Shown: positions 1 to 12,190, counted from the first letter of the stretch. The stretch: DNA of 64,000 nt from Boesenbergia rotunda (GCA_024364735.1 JAGFNQ010002319.1:228798-292797), one strand, 5' to 3'. A program made the numbers and translations. The notes: generated by a model not told the origin, from the sequence alone.

Positions 1-305
1 AGTATTATTTCAGTTGACTGGCTGACATGGTGTGCCCTTGTTCAAGATAAGCTTGCCATTTCCAGATACCTGAGATTTGTGCAGCATTTTATGTGTTCAA
101 TTTTAACTTAGAGAATTGGACTGCAAATCATTTTCCTTCTATGTTAATTTGTCATTTGATCTTAATGAATATATCCTAAGCTAAAAGAGGTCCAAAAATC
201 ATCTGACATTCTTGTTCCTTGCTCGTATATATGAAGCTCTTGGGAACTTTCTATGTTATGTGCACATTCACTAATGCAGTTTAACATTATGTTTTATCTT
301 TTTAG

Positions 306-403
306 GACTACCATCCAATGTTCCAGCTCAGCCACACTTCATAGTTCCTGCCCACTCACCACAGTTTGTGCAGGGCAATGGTTCAGATAAAACAATTGTT
401 TGA
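306..403 (+). CDS. Terminal exon of an unidentified gene (5' part outside window)
   Basis: A pyrimidine-rich stretch ending in AG at 304-305 is followed by an open frame starting CTA at 308 and ending at TGA 401-403. It encodes about 31 residues rich in Pro, His, Gln and Ser, ending GNGSDKTIV. The acceptor-like junction plus an open frame directly at the window edge suggests the last coding exon of a plus-strand gene. GT and AG signals after the stop (about 430-520) could mean an intron in the 3' UTR. The tail is low-complexity and I do not recognise the family. An artefactual open frame is possible but less likely. Confidence 0.45.
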
Positions 404-719
404 AACGTGCATCATGATATCATCTTGAGGTACTTCATGGATCCTTCTGTGGTTCTTTCTAATTTTCTGCAACTGATTGCAACAGCTATTTGCTTCCTGT
501 AACAGATATCCTTAGATTGCAGCAGGACTAAGAAGAGCAGTACTTCACATTAGTGGCATGCATTCTTGCCTTGCAAGCTATCATCTTTGCATTCTAGAGG
601 TTTGTTCTAATTTGTACTAACATTTGTGGGTAATTTGATTGATTTCTTTCCTATTTGTTAGTATTTGAGGTTGTGTTGGCACAAATTTTTTATATGTTTG
701 TCAATAGTATGCTAGATTG

Positions 720-886
720 AAGGGGAGTCTTGGCACAATGGTAAAGTTGTTGTCGTGTGACCTAGAGGTCACGGGTTTGAGTCTCGGAAACAGTCTCTTA
801 TAAAATAAGATAGGGCTTTCTATAATAGATCCTTTCCTAGGACGGCATTGGCGGGAGCTTCGTGTATTGGACTATCCTTTTGTCCT
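720..886 (+). mobile_element. Au-type SINE with perfect 15-bp target site duplication
   Basis: The 167-bp body starts aggggagtcttggcacaatg and follows the Au SINE plan known from many angiosperms. A tRNA-related head carries a Pol III A box (tggcacaatggt, about 730) and a B box (gggtttgagtct, about 773). The body has 'ggaaacagtctctt' and 'gcgggagctt', and the tail is short and T-rich. The direct repeat tagtatgctagattg flanks it exactly at 705-719 and 887-901. The intact duplication indicates a recent insertion by LINE-type target-primed reverse transcription. The body differs from the canonical family at several sites, mostly C-to-T or G-to-A, as expected from methylated-CpG decay. Confidence 0.92.
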
Positions 887-903
887 TAGTATGCTAGATT
901 GTC

Positions 904-3461
904 TAATAATTTCTAGTAGCAGCAACATATACTAGAGAACCTTCAGCCTTTTACCATATGTTTACTTCTGGCATGCGGACTTGTAATCGACAGTTCATTT
1001 CACTAGGCACTTTTAGTAGGGTTCCTCGTTTCTAACTATTTAATGCTCTTGTATATATGATTTCACATTTTTTACATTCATTCAATATAGTACAACACCC
1101 TGAGAGCATGAACAAGCCAATGAGCTTAAGAAAGTAGAATTTGTGGTTAGTAAAAAGTGGGCACCTGAGTAAATGTTGACAAACGTAAAATTTGATTTAG
1201 TTGCATATTCACATAGTAAGAAATATTAGCTGGAATAATTGGGTGTGAATATGTTTAGGGAAGTTTCATTAGAATGATACCGAAAGGATGGTTTTATTAG
1301 AATGATGCCACAAGGTTCTTTGTCACAATGATGATTTAAAAAGGTGTGAAATGAACTTCTTTGCACTAGATACCTATTACTATATGAATTAGCTATGTTT
1401 GTCTGTTATAAACCACAATACAAGAAGATTACTAATCAGAAGGAACAAATACACTTATAATATGTGTATTTTGCAGCTAGTTTTGCTGAAATATTCCTGG
1501 TATAAACTCTTAATGGTTACCTTTCAGCCTAAAAAACCTGGTGCCATTGTTGATGTTGTTGATCATCTTTTGCTCGCCGTGCTGTGAGCCTCTGGTAGTT
1601 GTACTTTTAAATTAGGCTCCTTATGAGATTGATGTGGTTGAACCTTTGGCTGGGATCACAAAGATCCGTTTAAACTTCTTCTCATGATATGAGGCCATGG
1701 TTAGTTGAAGACCTACATCCTGGCAGTGGATCAGAAATCAGCCAAATGTGGTTTTTCATTCTCCATAGTAGTATTAACATTTATAATTTTTTTAGTGTTT
1801 CATTAGCCAGCGTGCTAAATTTTTAAGAGTTCTTTGATAGCATAGCATCCCTGTCGTGAACTTAAGTGACTGTCAGTTCTGAAACTCTTAATGAACTCAC
1901 ATTACTCTTACTGTTTTTCAATGCTGTAATTGTTATGCGTTGATTTTTCATACTACATGCATTTAAGACCCAGCCAATTGTTCGTTAATTTCTCATCCTC
2001 AACCATTGTTGGTTTAGCATTTGGATGAAGGTTTATCCTATAAAATTTCTTGTTGAGTCACTAAGTTTATAGATGCATTCAGAAGGATGCATCCTGGTTT
2101 GATATTGAGATTTTAAAGAAATGAGTTAAATCTTGACCTTTGGGATCAAGGTGTTTGTGCAATATGTAACTCTATCAAAAACATGAATAAGTCCTTGCGG
2201 GTTCTTTTGGGTTCGGATCTTTTTTTTCAAGATCTTGTTCACTTGCACAAAGGAATCCTAGTTCCTAATCTCTCTGGCTTAAGCTTTATATCATGGCACT
2301 TGATGATTCATGCCTCTCCGTTATGTATCCTAGACACCCGACTACCAAGAGAATACCAGTCGGATAGATGCGGCACATCTACTAGGTCAATTCGGGTTTT
2401 TGCTGTCTTCTTGGTTTTAATGCCAACCTTTCTAATGTCTTCAGTAGCACGATAAATAAGTCAGTCAAATCTGACCAGGATGTATGCATCATACGTCAAG
2501 CTGATTCATGTTATGTTCTATGATAGTTTTTTTTTTGGCTGGTTTCTTGTGTACTACTGATCGGAAACACAATGCTCATTGCTAAAAGAAAACACTTTTG
2601 CTTGTTAAGAATCACAGACAAATAAATCCTTTTTTGCAGGTTGTCCTTGTCGTTGTCATTGTCATTTACAGAAGTCATCGAGTTGCTCCGATGGAGGGAG
2701 CCAAAAGCATGAGAGCACAGATAGCTCTGCATGCAATAACAGGTGGATACCCGCCCCTATCCTATATGCATGCACTAGTGAATTGAGTAGTCAGAAATGG
2801 AGTCTGACAACTCTTTCCACTTCTTCCTCGGTAGAAAGATCGAAGCTGATTCCACTGCCGACTGATTTTGAAATGTTCTTAAATGGTAAGATCATCTTCA
2901 ATATAACAGTGAACTTGAAGCTTCATCGCATCGACTCCCTGTGGAGTCTATTATTAGATATATCAGATACTATTAAACAATGTCATGGAAATAAATAACT
3001 GGTCCTTGAAGGTGTCAAGATCAGATACATTTGCACTCTAACCTGTGCCACATTTCCGGACCATTTTGTCTTTTTTTTTTTTTTTGCTCTTTTTGGGGAA
3101 AAAATTGCACATAGCCCAGGCAAACTCAATGGAAACCGGATCAGATGTTGCTTTAGCTAACAATTGCTTTAGTCTTTAACTGGATCATTGAACTAACTGG
3201 AAGTTATCACAACATCACTACTATGATCAAAAGATGGAACAAACCTAGTAATATACGTACGAACAAGGAGATTTCGGTATGGAAAATTGAACTTCCTATG
3301 AGATTGGGAACCAAGCGGTGAAAATAATGAATATTGTAATTCCAACATCCAAATTGTTGAAAAAGTAATTGAATTACTATGAAATTCTGAAAGGCAAATA
3401 AGAATGGGGCAAAAAAGATTGATTACTGCAAGATCCTATTAGCAACACATGATGAGTACGG
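904..3461. other. Intergenic, no gene recognised
   Basis: This AT-rich stretch lies between the SINE and the stop codon of the cotransporter gene. Short open frames occur (for example 2183-2455), but none shows a recognisable domain, biased codon use or splice context. The part next to 3461 should hold the 3' UTR of the minus-strand cotransporter. A T-rich run sits at about 3069-3085. Confidence 0.5.
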
Positions 3462-6400
3462 TTACGTGAACAAGGTAACCACATCTCTCCTATATCCCCT
3501 AACTATCAACATCCTTGGAACATTCTCCACTAGGAGATCCATATACTCCATGTAAAAGTATGCAGGGTGGTTCGAGGGAGGTGGAGGAAGGCTAACCAAC
3601 ACAACAGCAGCCATCCGTGAGTATCCGAGAATGGTTGAATTTAGCTTGAGGGTTGTGTAAAGGAACTTGTCAACTTGTTGCTCATTTACAACTACTGGCT
3701 TCCCATCGGCCATCAAGGATTTCCCTTCTCTTTTGGCAGTCTCCTTCATCTCAGCAAGATACTCAGCAATTCGATGTTGTGCACCAGCAAATGCCTCTGT
3801 GGATTCATCTTGTTGGCCCACATTGTTGACATTTGATTCCCATGACTTCATTGTTATGACGATTACCTCAGCTTGCATGCGGAGATCGTAGAGGAACTTC
3901 TTTACATCAGTCTTGAGGACTTCAGCATCTGTGTCCTCTTCAGCAATGCAGAAGACCTGGATCTTGCAGCCTTCGAAACTCTCTTTTGTCAGTAGGAGCT
4001 GGGATAGAAGAAGCATGAGTCCACCGTCTCTCACGATCCAATAAAGGTCAATTGTGCCAAATTGTTTTTGATACTCACCGGGCCACTCATCAAGGCCTTT
4101 GACTATCACGACTGCCTTGTTGGCGATAATACAATCGTTAATAATGCTGACAAAAGTAGATGGAATCTGGGTGAGGTTCTCCCGACGCCAAATCTCTGGA
4201 TATCGCATAACTACAATGTTGGGCTTAAGGTTGCCTAGACCCATTATCTGAACAATTCCACGGAAGCCATCAGCCATTGTAGGTGCAACGATAATCTCTG
4301 CCACTGCCTCGCAATGTTTGTACTCTATGTAGGTGCTCAGCTGCTGGCAGGCTGTCTTAGCATCTTCGGCCAATTCATGATAGTCACCATCAAGAATTGA
4401 GACAAAAATTGACATACCACGACCTTTTTTCTTCATGCAGTTGGCAAAATCTGCTAGCTTTGGGTGACAAGGAACATTTTCTGGTAGCTTCCCCCATGGG
4501 CGACAGAAGATGAGGGGGATAGGGTACCAGTTCTTTGGATGTACCTGGTTTGCTACAAAAACCAACAGGCATAAGAAACCAATAATGGTAGTGTTTCACT
4601 AGAAAGGCAGCACTAGCATTTAGTAAAATACTGTAAGACAAATTAGTTATCATTGTACAATTGTGCAATAAACTGAGCGACTATACATTTTCCCTCAAAA
4701 TCATAACAAAACCAAAACTTCATATATATGTACCTCCCAGTGATCGAAGACTTCGCAAGGCTAGTTGAAAATAGGCACTCTTGAACCCGTCTCCCCAGTC
4801 ACCAGCCTTCCCTTTTATGCTCACATAATAATATATGAGACTAGCAAGGGCCAAAGATACCACAGTGAATGGCCAGGAGATGAGCAACATGATCACTGGA
4901 TAGATAAAAAATAATCTTAGAAATAAAGCATTTTAGTTGGGAGAAAAGGGATTCATGTCCACTGTGGTCAAGAATTGTTACTTTCATTTAGATGGTATAT
5001 CTTATATAACTAGATGCCTCAACAATCGACACCTTATCTGCATAAAGGAACATACCAACGCAGAGCAATGCCCCAACAAGTGAGAGGCTCCAGTGGTGAA
5101 ACCTCCATCTAGGGCGCCAGCTAGGAGCATCGAGTAGGTCAAGAAGGAAGCAGGATAAGTTGACTCCAGCATAACATAGAAGGAAGAACATAGTTATAGT
5201 AGGTGTGATCAGATCTAGATTTCCAATTAAGACACAGCTGATACAAATGAAGGCAGTAAAGAGAGTTGCCAAATGAGGTTCTTCTCCTTCTGTAACCTTG
5301 AAATATTTAAGAACAGGGAGGATGTCATCATTCGCTATTGCCGCAAGCAAGCGTGGTGCGCCTGTCAAACTCTGAAGTGCAGCACCTAGAGTGGAGAGCA
5401 CAATCCCAACATATATAATTGATGGAGAAGGCCAAGCAACTTCAGCAGTAAGAAGCCTGCACAAATTTTAAGATGAGACGAGGAATACAACCAGCGTGAA
5501 TGTAAAAAGATATATATTTTCAGGTCAGACCCAGTAGATAGAGCAAAGAATATTTTTACGTATAAATCTTTGTTAATCCACTTTAAAAACTGACTCAAGC
5601 AAAAGAACATCGATGTATTAAGAGAATCCATTGGAGAACAATGAAGCTACTGAGAAGAATGAGGTTGGTAATTTCAAGATAGACTTCAAAGAATATTGCC
5701 TTTTCATATAGGTCCTAACCAACACGTTGCATGTTTAAATCAAGCAACATTAAGTGATTCATAAATTCTTTTTGCAGTGAAGAAACTGTAAAATATTCTT
5801 GCTACAACTTGGTATTGTAATTATAACACAATTGTGCAGTCCTTGGTTTTATACAACACATGGATTCTGTGGAATCAGATGATGAATCCACTTCAGAAAG
5901 TGATGCAACTATAGGTTAACAATTTCATCCAAACATACACGTTTCTGCTATTTTAGATGTTTTTCACTTCAAAGAGATGAATTAACATACCAAATCTTGT
6001 CTGTTTTAACATCCCTTAACTAGGCCAAACCAGGAGGCAGACAAAAAAGTTCTTTAGAATGATGACTTTGCGTTGATCAAGTAACTGGCAACTGTATTCT
6101 TTGAATGAAAATGTAGCCCTTTTTGTTTCTATCTGTCTCTGGCTTGTCCTCTACCATTTCTACCTATTCTACATAGGGATGTAATTTTGGTTTAATTGAC
6201 TAGTTATAAACACAAGTTTTAATTTACTGATGCTTTAACATCCTGTTATCCTAGCTTAATTAAGAGTGGAAGGTAGTAATCATATTAATAAAGTTTTAGG
6301 GTGAGAAAATCTTAAAGAGATATGTATACATTAAGTTAAAAATGTCCAGGTTCTTTGTATGGGACAAATTTATTTTTTTTCATGCTCTTCCTTTCTGTTT

Positions 6401-6870
6401 CTTTCCTTCATTGGTAGGTTCTCAGTGTAGCAATATACCTCTTTTTTAAGCTCATAATGGCAACAGTATATTTGCCATTCCTGCACAGAATATATCCATA
6501 TAAAGTAAGATCTTGATGCTAATTTATTTCAGTCATCTACACCTAATCATGCCATCTTGTTGGAACACAATTTTTTTTGTGCTCGCATAAAAACAGCAGT
6601 TTGAAATGGTGTTTTGCCAGAGTAAGACAAATAATTCAAGACAACTATATTGGGCTATAGAGAAAATGCTGGTACCGGTTTGTCAGCAACTCTTCTCTGG
6701 TGGCCAAGGATCCAAATAATATAACAGATATCAAATACAAAAACGAGGTAACAAGTGTTGCAGCAAGGGTTCCAACTGGTATGGAGCGCTGTGTATCCTT
6801 CAAAGATGCAGATCGGTTTGAACCAGCCATAATTCCTGTTACAGCTGGAAAGAATAGACCCACCAATGCA
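3462..6870 (-). CDS. CCC1: Cation-chloride cotransporter (SLC12/CCC1 type), last four exons
   Basis: Plant CCC1 is an electroneutral Na-K-2Cl symporter of endomembranes and plasma membrane. Four minus-strand exons can be joined in frame: 6676-6870, 5056-5456, 4734-4895 and 3462-4552. All have GT/AG borders, and split codons rebuild the conserved text (LLTNR + LLTAEVAWP; ALLCV + VIMLLISWPFTVV; RSLG + ANQVHPKNWYPIP). They encode about 615 residues: the SLC12 transmembrane motif GLFFPAVTGIMAGSNRSASL, the remaining membrane helices, and the whole cytosolic C-terminal domain ending RGYRRDVVTLFT, the usual plant CCC1 terminus. No stop or frameshift is visible. The first exon starts at codon phase 2, so an upstream exon (expected to end ...FN) is required. 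The exons for the N-terminus and first transmembrane helices were not found in the window; the sequence upstream is transposon and a likely assembly join. Confidence 0.93.
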
Positions 6871-7012
6871 CTGCAAAGCATAACAAGAATAATACGATAT
6901 GAATAGTTAGTTAAGTCTATAAAACCTTGTAGTTATATATTAGATTTTATAAACATGCAAAAACAATGGTAGGATTCTAAGCTAAATGGCAAGCTTATTG
7001 ACAAAGAAAAAA

Positions 7013-7956
7013 CAGCATTTTACTAAAACGCGTAAGCAAGTTTCGGTATTACCCAAATCATATACCCAACTTTCATAATACTCAAATCACGTACCATACT
7101 TCTGAAATACCCCTCCTTTTTCTCTATAGGTCTATCAACCAGTTTCAGATGAACTTAGAGAACTCTGAATCACTTTAAACCAAAACTAATGTACTCCTAG
7201 AAACCTCCTTAATATATTTATGCCCTTATATCTAAATTTGATAGCGTAAATTGAGAGCAGTGAATTAAATTGAGAGCTCATCTCCAAATTACCTATATCA
7301 TTCGAAAATTTAAAATTCGATATTTTTTAAACAAGGGTAGTCCTACGAACCCATTAGTGGTGTTGGTTAGTGAGCATTATTGTCCTAGCTTTATAATGAG
7401 CTTGTAATAAATTTATCGAGCCTTTATAAGTTTAAAAATTCACTACTCTTAATCTATGCTATTGAATTTAGATATGAAGGCATGGATACATTAAGAAAGC
7501 TTCAGGAGTTCATTGGTTTTGATTTGAAGTAATTTGGAGTTCTTTAGATATATCAACCAATTTGATGGACCTCCACCATTCAAAAATTCAAAAGTTTAAT
7601 ATTTTACGAATTAGGGGAGTTCTAGGAACCCATTGATGGTGTTGGTTAGTGAGTATCATTGTCTTATGTCTTATAATAACTTGTGATAAATTTTATCAAG
7701 CCCTTTGCAAGTTCAAAAATTCATTGTTCTCATTTACACCAATCAAATTTAGATATGAGGGAATAAATACATTAAAGAGGTCTTCGAGAATACATTGATT
7801 TTAATTTGAAGTGATTCCGAAGTTCTCTAGGTCCATCAACTAGTTTCAGATGAACCTATAGAGAAAGAGAAGGGGTATTTCAGGAATATGATACGTAATT
7901 TGGGTATGTAATTTGGATAGTATCGAAACTTGTTTAAGCGGTTCGATAAAATGCCT
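7013..7956. mobile_element. Non-autonomous Mutator-like element with long inverted repeats
   Basis: The left end (cattttactaaaacgc, caagtttcggtatta) is the reverse complement, with scattered changes, of the right end (gtttaagcggttcgataaaa). Inverted similarity continues for well over 150 bp on each side, through matching segments such as 'ttctctatagg' and 'cagtttcagatgaac'. A 9-bp direct repeat aagaaaaaa flanks it (7004-7012 and 7957-7965), the length Mutator-like elements generate. The flanks are A-rich, so chance contributes. The interior also holds a degenerate direct repeat (near 'ggtgttggttagtgag', about 7360 and 7640). No coding capacity is seen. It lies in the intron upstream of the cotransporter exon at 6676-6870. 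Confidence 0.75.
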
Positions 7957-7963
7957 AAGAAAA

Positions 7964-8366
7964 AAATTAAAGGGATGCCCCATTTTTTTGGAATCATCAA
8001 AGGGGTGCCTCTTTTTTATTTTTAATTAGAAGGGCACTCCACCCCACCAACACCCTGTAAAAGCAACTATGGTTTCATAGCTGATACAATGTGAATGTTA
8101 GGTGAATAAGTTTGAGTTGTAGCAGCTTCGGTTTCATAGCTACTACATCGTGACCGTTAAGTGAACAATAGAACAAGTCAAATCCGCATTGTAACTACTA
8201 TGAAACCATAGCTGCTATAACGTGAATGCTTTTTAACATGTTAAGTACACAATTGGTCGACCAGTTCAAGATTTGATGCATGTGGTAGGAAAATTTAATA
8301 CCGAACAATGTACTTGAGGGTAGTTGGGTAATTGCCCGTGGGGCGAGGCGCCCTTTTGATCTTTGC
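7964..8366. mobile_element. Candidate second small element next to the Mutator-like element
   Basis: A 9-bp repeat ctaagaaaa occurs exactly at 7955-7963 and 8367-8375. The enclosed 403 bp start with aaattaaagggatgcccc and end with a weak inverted counterpart (gggcgaggcgcccttttgat). The interior has imperfect inverted copies of a 'tatggtttcatagc' motif (about 8068, 8126 and 8200). The repeat overlaps the right flank of the neighbouring element, so it may instead be the outer part of one composite element. Confidence 0.4.
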
Positions 8367-8539
8367 CTAAGAAAATATAGCCAACTAGCATAATGATATT
8401 TTATCTTTCACACACAAATAATTTTAATTTGAATACTGAACCCACAAGTTCTTTCAATCTTTTCAGGTATTATTAACATCCTATTCAACTAAGAAAATGT
8501 CCAATCAACTACTGTACTTGGTTTTGCAGCTTTGATATC

Positions 8540-8540
8540 N
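8540..8540. other. Single ambiguous base at a probable contig join
   Basis: The only N seen in the window. Left of it is intron-like and transposon DNA with no similarity to pol. Immediately right of it, integrase coding sequence is already in frame. An insertion or deletion boundary falling exactly on an unresolved base points to assembly joining rather than biology. Confidence 0.7.
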
Positions 8541-11117
8541 AACGAAATCGTGTCACAAAGGTAAAAGCACTGTAAGTACCTCTACTGCCCTAGATCTACT
8601 ACACATGGATTTATTTGACTGTAGTACGACTATCTCTTTGAATGGTAGTAGGTATTGCTTTGTGATTATTGATGACTATACTAGATATACTTGGACTTAT
8701 TTTCTAAAACATAAGGATCAAACCCTAGATGTTTTTATTTCCTTTTGTAGAAGAACTGAAAATGAAAAATCTACAACAATTAAGACAATTAGGAGTGATC
8801 ACGGAGGAGAATTTCAAAACCATAGGTTTTTAGAATTTTGTCAAGAGAAAGGATATAGACATGAGTTCTCTACTCCTAGAACACCACAGCAAAATGGTGT
8901 TGTAGAGAGGAAGAACCGGGTCTTACAAGAGGCTGCACGAAGCATGCTCAATGAGTACTCTCTACCGAGCTACTTATGGGCTGAAGCTGTGAACACAGCT
9001 TGCTATGTGCAAAATCGAGTTCTCATTCATAGATTTTTAAGGAAGACTCCACACGAACTATGGTTTGGAAACCACCCACAGTTAAACATCTTCGGGTGTT
9101 TGGTTGTAAGGTGTTCATCCTAAACACCAAGGATCACCTTGGAAAGTTCACAGCAAAAGCTGATGAAGGGATACTGGTCGGGTATTCTCTTGTCAGCAAA
9201 GCTTACCGAGTCTACAACAAAAAATCCAAATTAGTTGAAGAATCTTCTGATGTTGTTTTTGAGGAAATTCCAAAAGCAATTGATTCACCAGAAAAAGTAG
9301 AGAAAGCTCAAATCGAACTTAGGAGACTAGGTTTGAATGAGAGTCCTAGTGTGGGAAATGATGTTGATGAATCTGATGATGGTGAGCCTAGACGATACGT
9401 AGCTCAGCCGGACCCTGAGCCTGAGCCCGCGCCTAGTGACATCATCCCAGAAGCTCCTCCGACACCAAGACAAACTAGGTTAGCCTCTAGTCATCCCCAA
9501 GATCAAATTGTCGGAGATTTCCACCATGGGGTTAGGACTAGATCATTCTTTAGGAATGAGGCTAATGAAGTTGCCTTAATCTCTGAAATTGAACCTAGGA
9601 AAATTGATGAGGCATTAAATGATCCCGATTGGATTATGGCTATGCAAGACGAACTAGGTCAATTTGAGAGAAGCCAAGTTTGGGACTTGGTCCCTAGACC
9701 TAAGAAGACCACCATTATTGGAACCAAATGGGTCTTCAAAAATAAATTAAACCACAAGGGAGAAATCGTAAGAAACAAGGCACGCTTAGTAGCCAAGGGC
9801 TATAGTCAAGTTGAAGGCCTTGATTATGATGAGACCTACGCTCCCGTGGCCCGATTAGAGTCCATACGATTGATGCTTGCATTTGCTGCGCATCGAGGTT
9901 TCAAACTCTATCAAATGGATGTTAAATCGGCCTTCTTAAATGGGTTCATTAAAGAAGAAGTCCATGTTGAACAACCACCGGGATTTGAGAATTCCGAATT
10001 TCCAAACCACGTGTTCAAGCTCAAAAAGGCTCTTTATGGGCTTAAACAAGCACCTCGGGCTTGGTATGAGAGGTTGTCAACATTCCTCATTGAAAAAGGA
10101 TTTGTGAGAGGACAAATAGACCCTACATTATTCCTACGTAGGGATGGTGATAATATCTTTGTAGCTCAAGTATATGTCGATGACATAATTTGTGGCTCCA
10201 ATAACAAGGGCTATTTGAATGAGTTTATTGGACACATGGAGAGTGAATTTGAGATGAGTCTTGTGGGAGAATTGACCTTCTTCCTTGGACTCGAAATCAA
10301 ACAAACTCGAGACGGAATCCATGTGCACCAATCCAAATACACTCAAGAGATGCTCAAGAAATTTAACATGAGTGACTCTAAAGAGGTAACCACTCCCATG
10401 GCGACAAACACAAAATTAGACAATGATGAGAGTGGGAAGCCGGTTGACCTAACCCAATATCGGAGTATGATAGGCAGCCTGCTATACCTCACAGCAAGTC
10501 GCCCTGACATTCTTTTTGCTGTGGGTATGTGTGCTAGATACCAAGTGTGTGCCAAGGAATCTCACTTGATTGCTGTTAAGAGAATTTTGAGATACCTTAA
10601 GGGCACGATTGGAGTCGGCCTTTGGTACCCCCGTACAGAGTCATTTGACTTAATGGGCTATACTGATTCCGACTATGCTGGGTGCAAGTTGGATCGAAAA
10701 AGCACAAGTGGGGGTTGCCAATTCTTAGGATCATCTTTAGTGAGTTGGTCAAGTCGGAAGCAACATTGTGTTGCTCTCTCCACGACCGAGGCAGAATATA
10801 TTGCCATGGGTGAGAGTATATCACAATTGTTGTGGATGATACACACACTAGAGGATTATGGATTATCCTACAAGGGTGTGCAAGTGTTGTGTGACAACAT
10901 AAGCACAATAAACCTCACAAAAAATCCAGTCCATCATTCAAGGACCAAACACATTGAAGTGCGCCACCACTTCATTAGGGATCATGTTGCTAGAGGAGAT
11001 ATTGTACTCTCACATGTAGAGTCAAAATCGAATCTAGCAGATATTTTCACTAAACCACTCCCCGAAAATGAATTTAGTTTCTTAAGGAGGGAGTTGGGCA
11101 TGTGTCGTGGTTCATAG
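8541..11117 (+). pseudogene. pol: Sirevirus pol: integrase, reverse transcriptase, RNase H (one frameshift)
   Basis: The reading frame enters mid-integrase right after the N and runs to about 9065. It includes the integrase core (LLHMDLF, DDYTRYTW, RSDHGGEF, TPQQNGVVERKNR, so the catalytic D, D and E are all present). A single-base shift at about 9060-9075 moves it into the next frame, which stays open to 11117. That frame holds the reverse transcriptase (ARLVAKGYSQVEGLDYDETY, MDVKSAFLNG, the YVDD catalytic motif near 10173) and RNase H (YTDSDYAGCKLDRKSTSG, STTEAEY, KHIEVRHHFIRD). Only one lesion in 2.6 kb suggests a relatively young copy. The sequence style matches Sireviruses rather than Tork/Angela copia types. 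Confidence 0.88.
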
Positions 11118-11560
11118 GATTGAAAAGAACACAAACCCTTCATGATCATTTCAAAATTATTGGGTAACAATTATTGGGCAACTTGGGGACATCTCACACA
11201 AATTATAAGGGTTAACAAAATGCTTTTGTTTGCTAGAAATGGGGTGAGATGATAGGATTAACCTAATTTCTCAAAATGTTCATGCATCCCTTGAGAAATT
11301 AGGTTGACGCGACAAAAATCATTAAGTTGACCAAGTATGGGGAAAACCAATGCATAATACATGTGTATTTGGTTCCTAGATCATATTTGGACATTCCAAT
11401 CAAGGAAACTTGATTGGAGGTTGATACGAACTGAGTTTGATTTTAATTTGACTGTCTAATGGATTTCTCCTCCATTGGTTGAAGTTTATGTTATAATATT
11501 GGAGAAGTTTATGTTATAATATAGCATCATAAGGATTCGAGATTGGAACATAAATATCTT
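11118..11560. other. Spacer after pol, non-coding
   Basis: AT-rich element-internal sequence between the pol stop and the hairpin array. It holds a small imperfect tandem duplication (gaagtttatgttataatatt, about 11481-11525) and no gene. Confidence 0.5.
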
Positions 11561-11619
11561 TAACATGGAAGATGAGAGAACCGATTGAAACATCAGGTTT
11601 AGCTGAGATGAAAATATCT

Positions 11620-12003
11620 GAAAAGTATCAGATCGTTTCTGATATCTGATATCTGATCGATCCAGAGATCGATCAGGAAGAAAGTCCTCCATTCAATTGA
11701 TAGTGTCGGTTTGAGCTGACGATTCCCTGATCGATCGACTGATCGATCAGGAACCTTCCTGATCGGTCATGGTGACCGATCAGGATATTTCCTGATTGGT
11801 CCAAAGGACCGATCAGGAAGCCCGCCTCAAAGCCTCAGACCACCCTGATCGGTCCGCAGACCGATCAGGAACCATTCCTGATCGGTCACGCAGACCGATC
11901 AGGACGTATCCTGATCGGTCACGCGGACCGATCAGAGAATATCTGACCGATCAGGAATATCCTGATCGGTCTGGATGTGTTGGGATCGGACGGTGATCCG
12001 ATC
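11620..12003. repeat. GATCGGTC/GACCGATC inverted-repeat array upstream of the third gene
   Basis: A series of short perfect or near-perfect inverted repeats of the form CCTGATCGGTC-(4-7 nt)-GACCGATCAGG stands head to tail. Examples are at about 11758-11786 (loop atggt) and 11877-11903 (loop acgca). Neighbouring units are also inverted relative to each other, so alternative, larger foldbacks are possible. It lies between pol and the third gene, ending about 190 bp before the latter's start codon. Confidence 0.9.
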
Positions 12004-12043
12004 CCCATCATTTACTAGGGTTGGCCACCAACCTGGTAAAGTC

Positions 12044-12051
12044 CTATATCC
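12044..12051 (+). promoter_or_regulatory. Possible internal TATA-like element before the third gene
   Basis: The motif ctatatcc is followed by a pyrimidine-rich CT stretch (tcttcttcaccagtc and similar) up to the ATG at 12191, resembling a plant core promoter and leader. It is about 140 bp upstream of the start codon. Inference only; expression from a spliced full-length transcript is equally possible. Confidence 0.25.
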
Positions 12052-12190
12052 TCTTCAACTCTAGCGCCGACACTCCCATCGCGCACACACACTCCTTTAC
12101 CTCATCTTCTTCACCAGTCTTTGTGAGTTGGGTTGTCACTCCCTTCCAGCGCAATCTCAAGCCTCTCCAACCTATTCTTCTCACAATACA

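Noticed and set aside
2183..2455. 90-residue open frame as a gene
   Set aside because: No domain, no codon bias and no splice context in AT-rich intergenic DNA.
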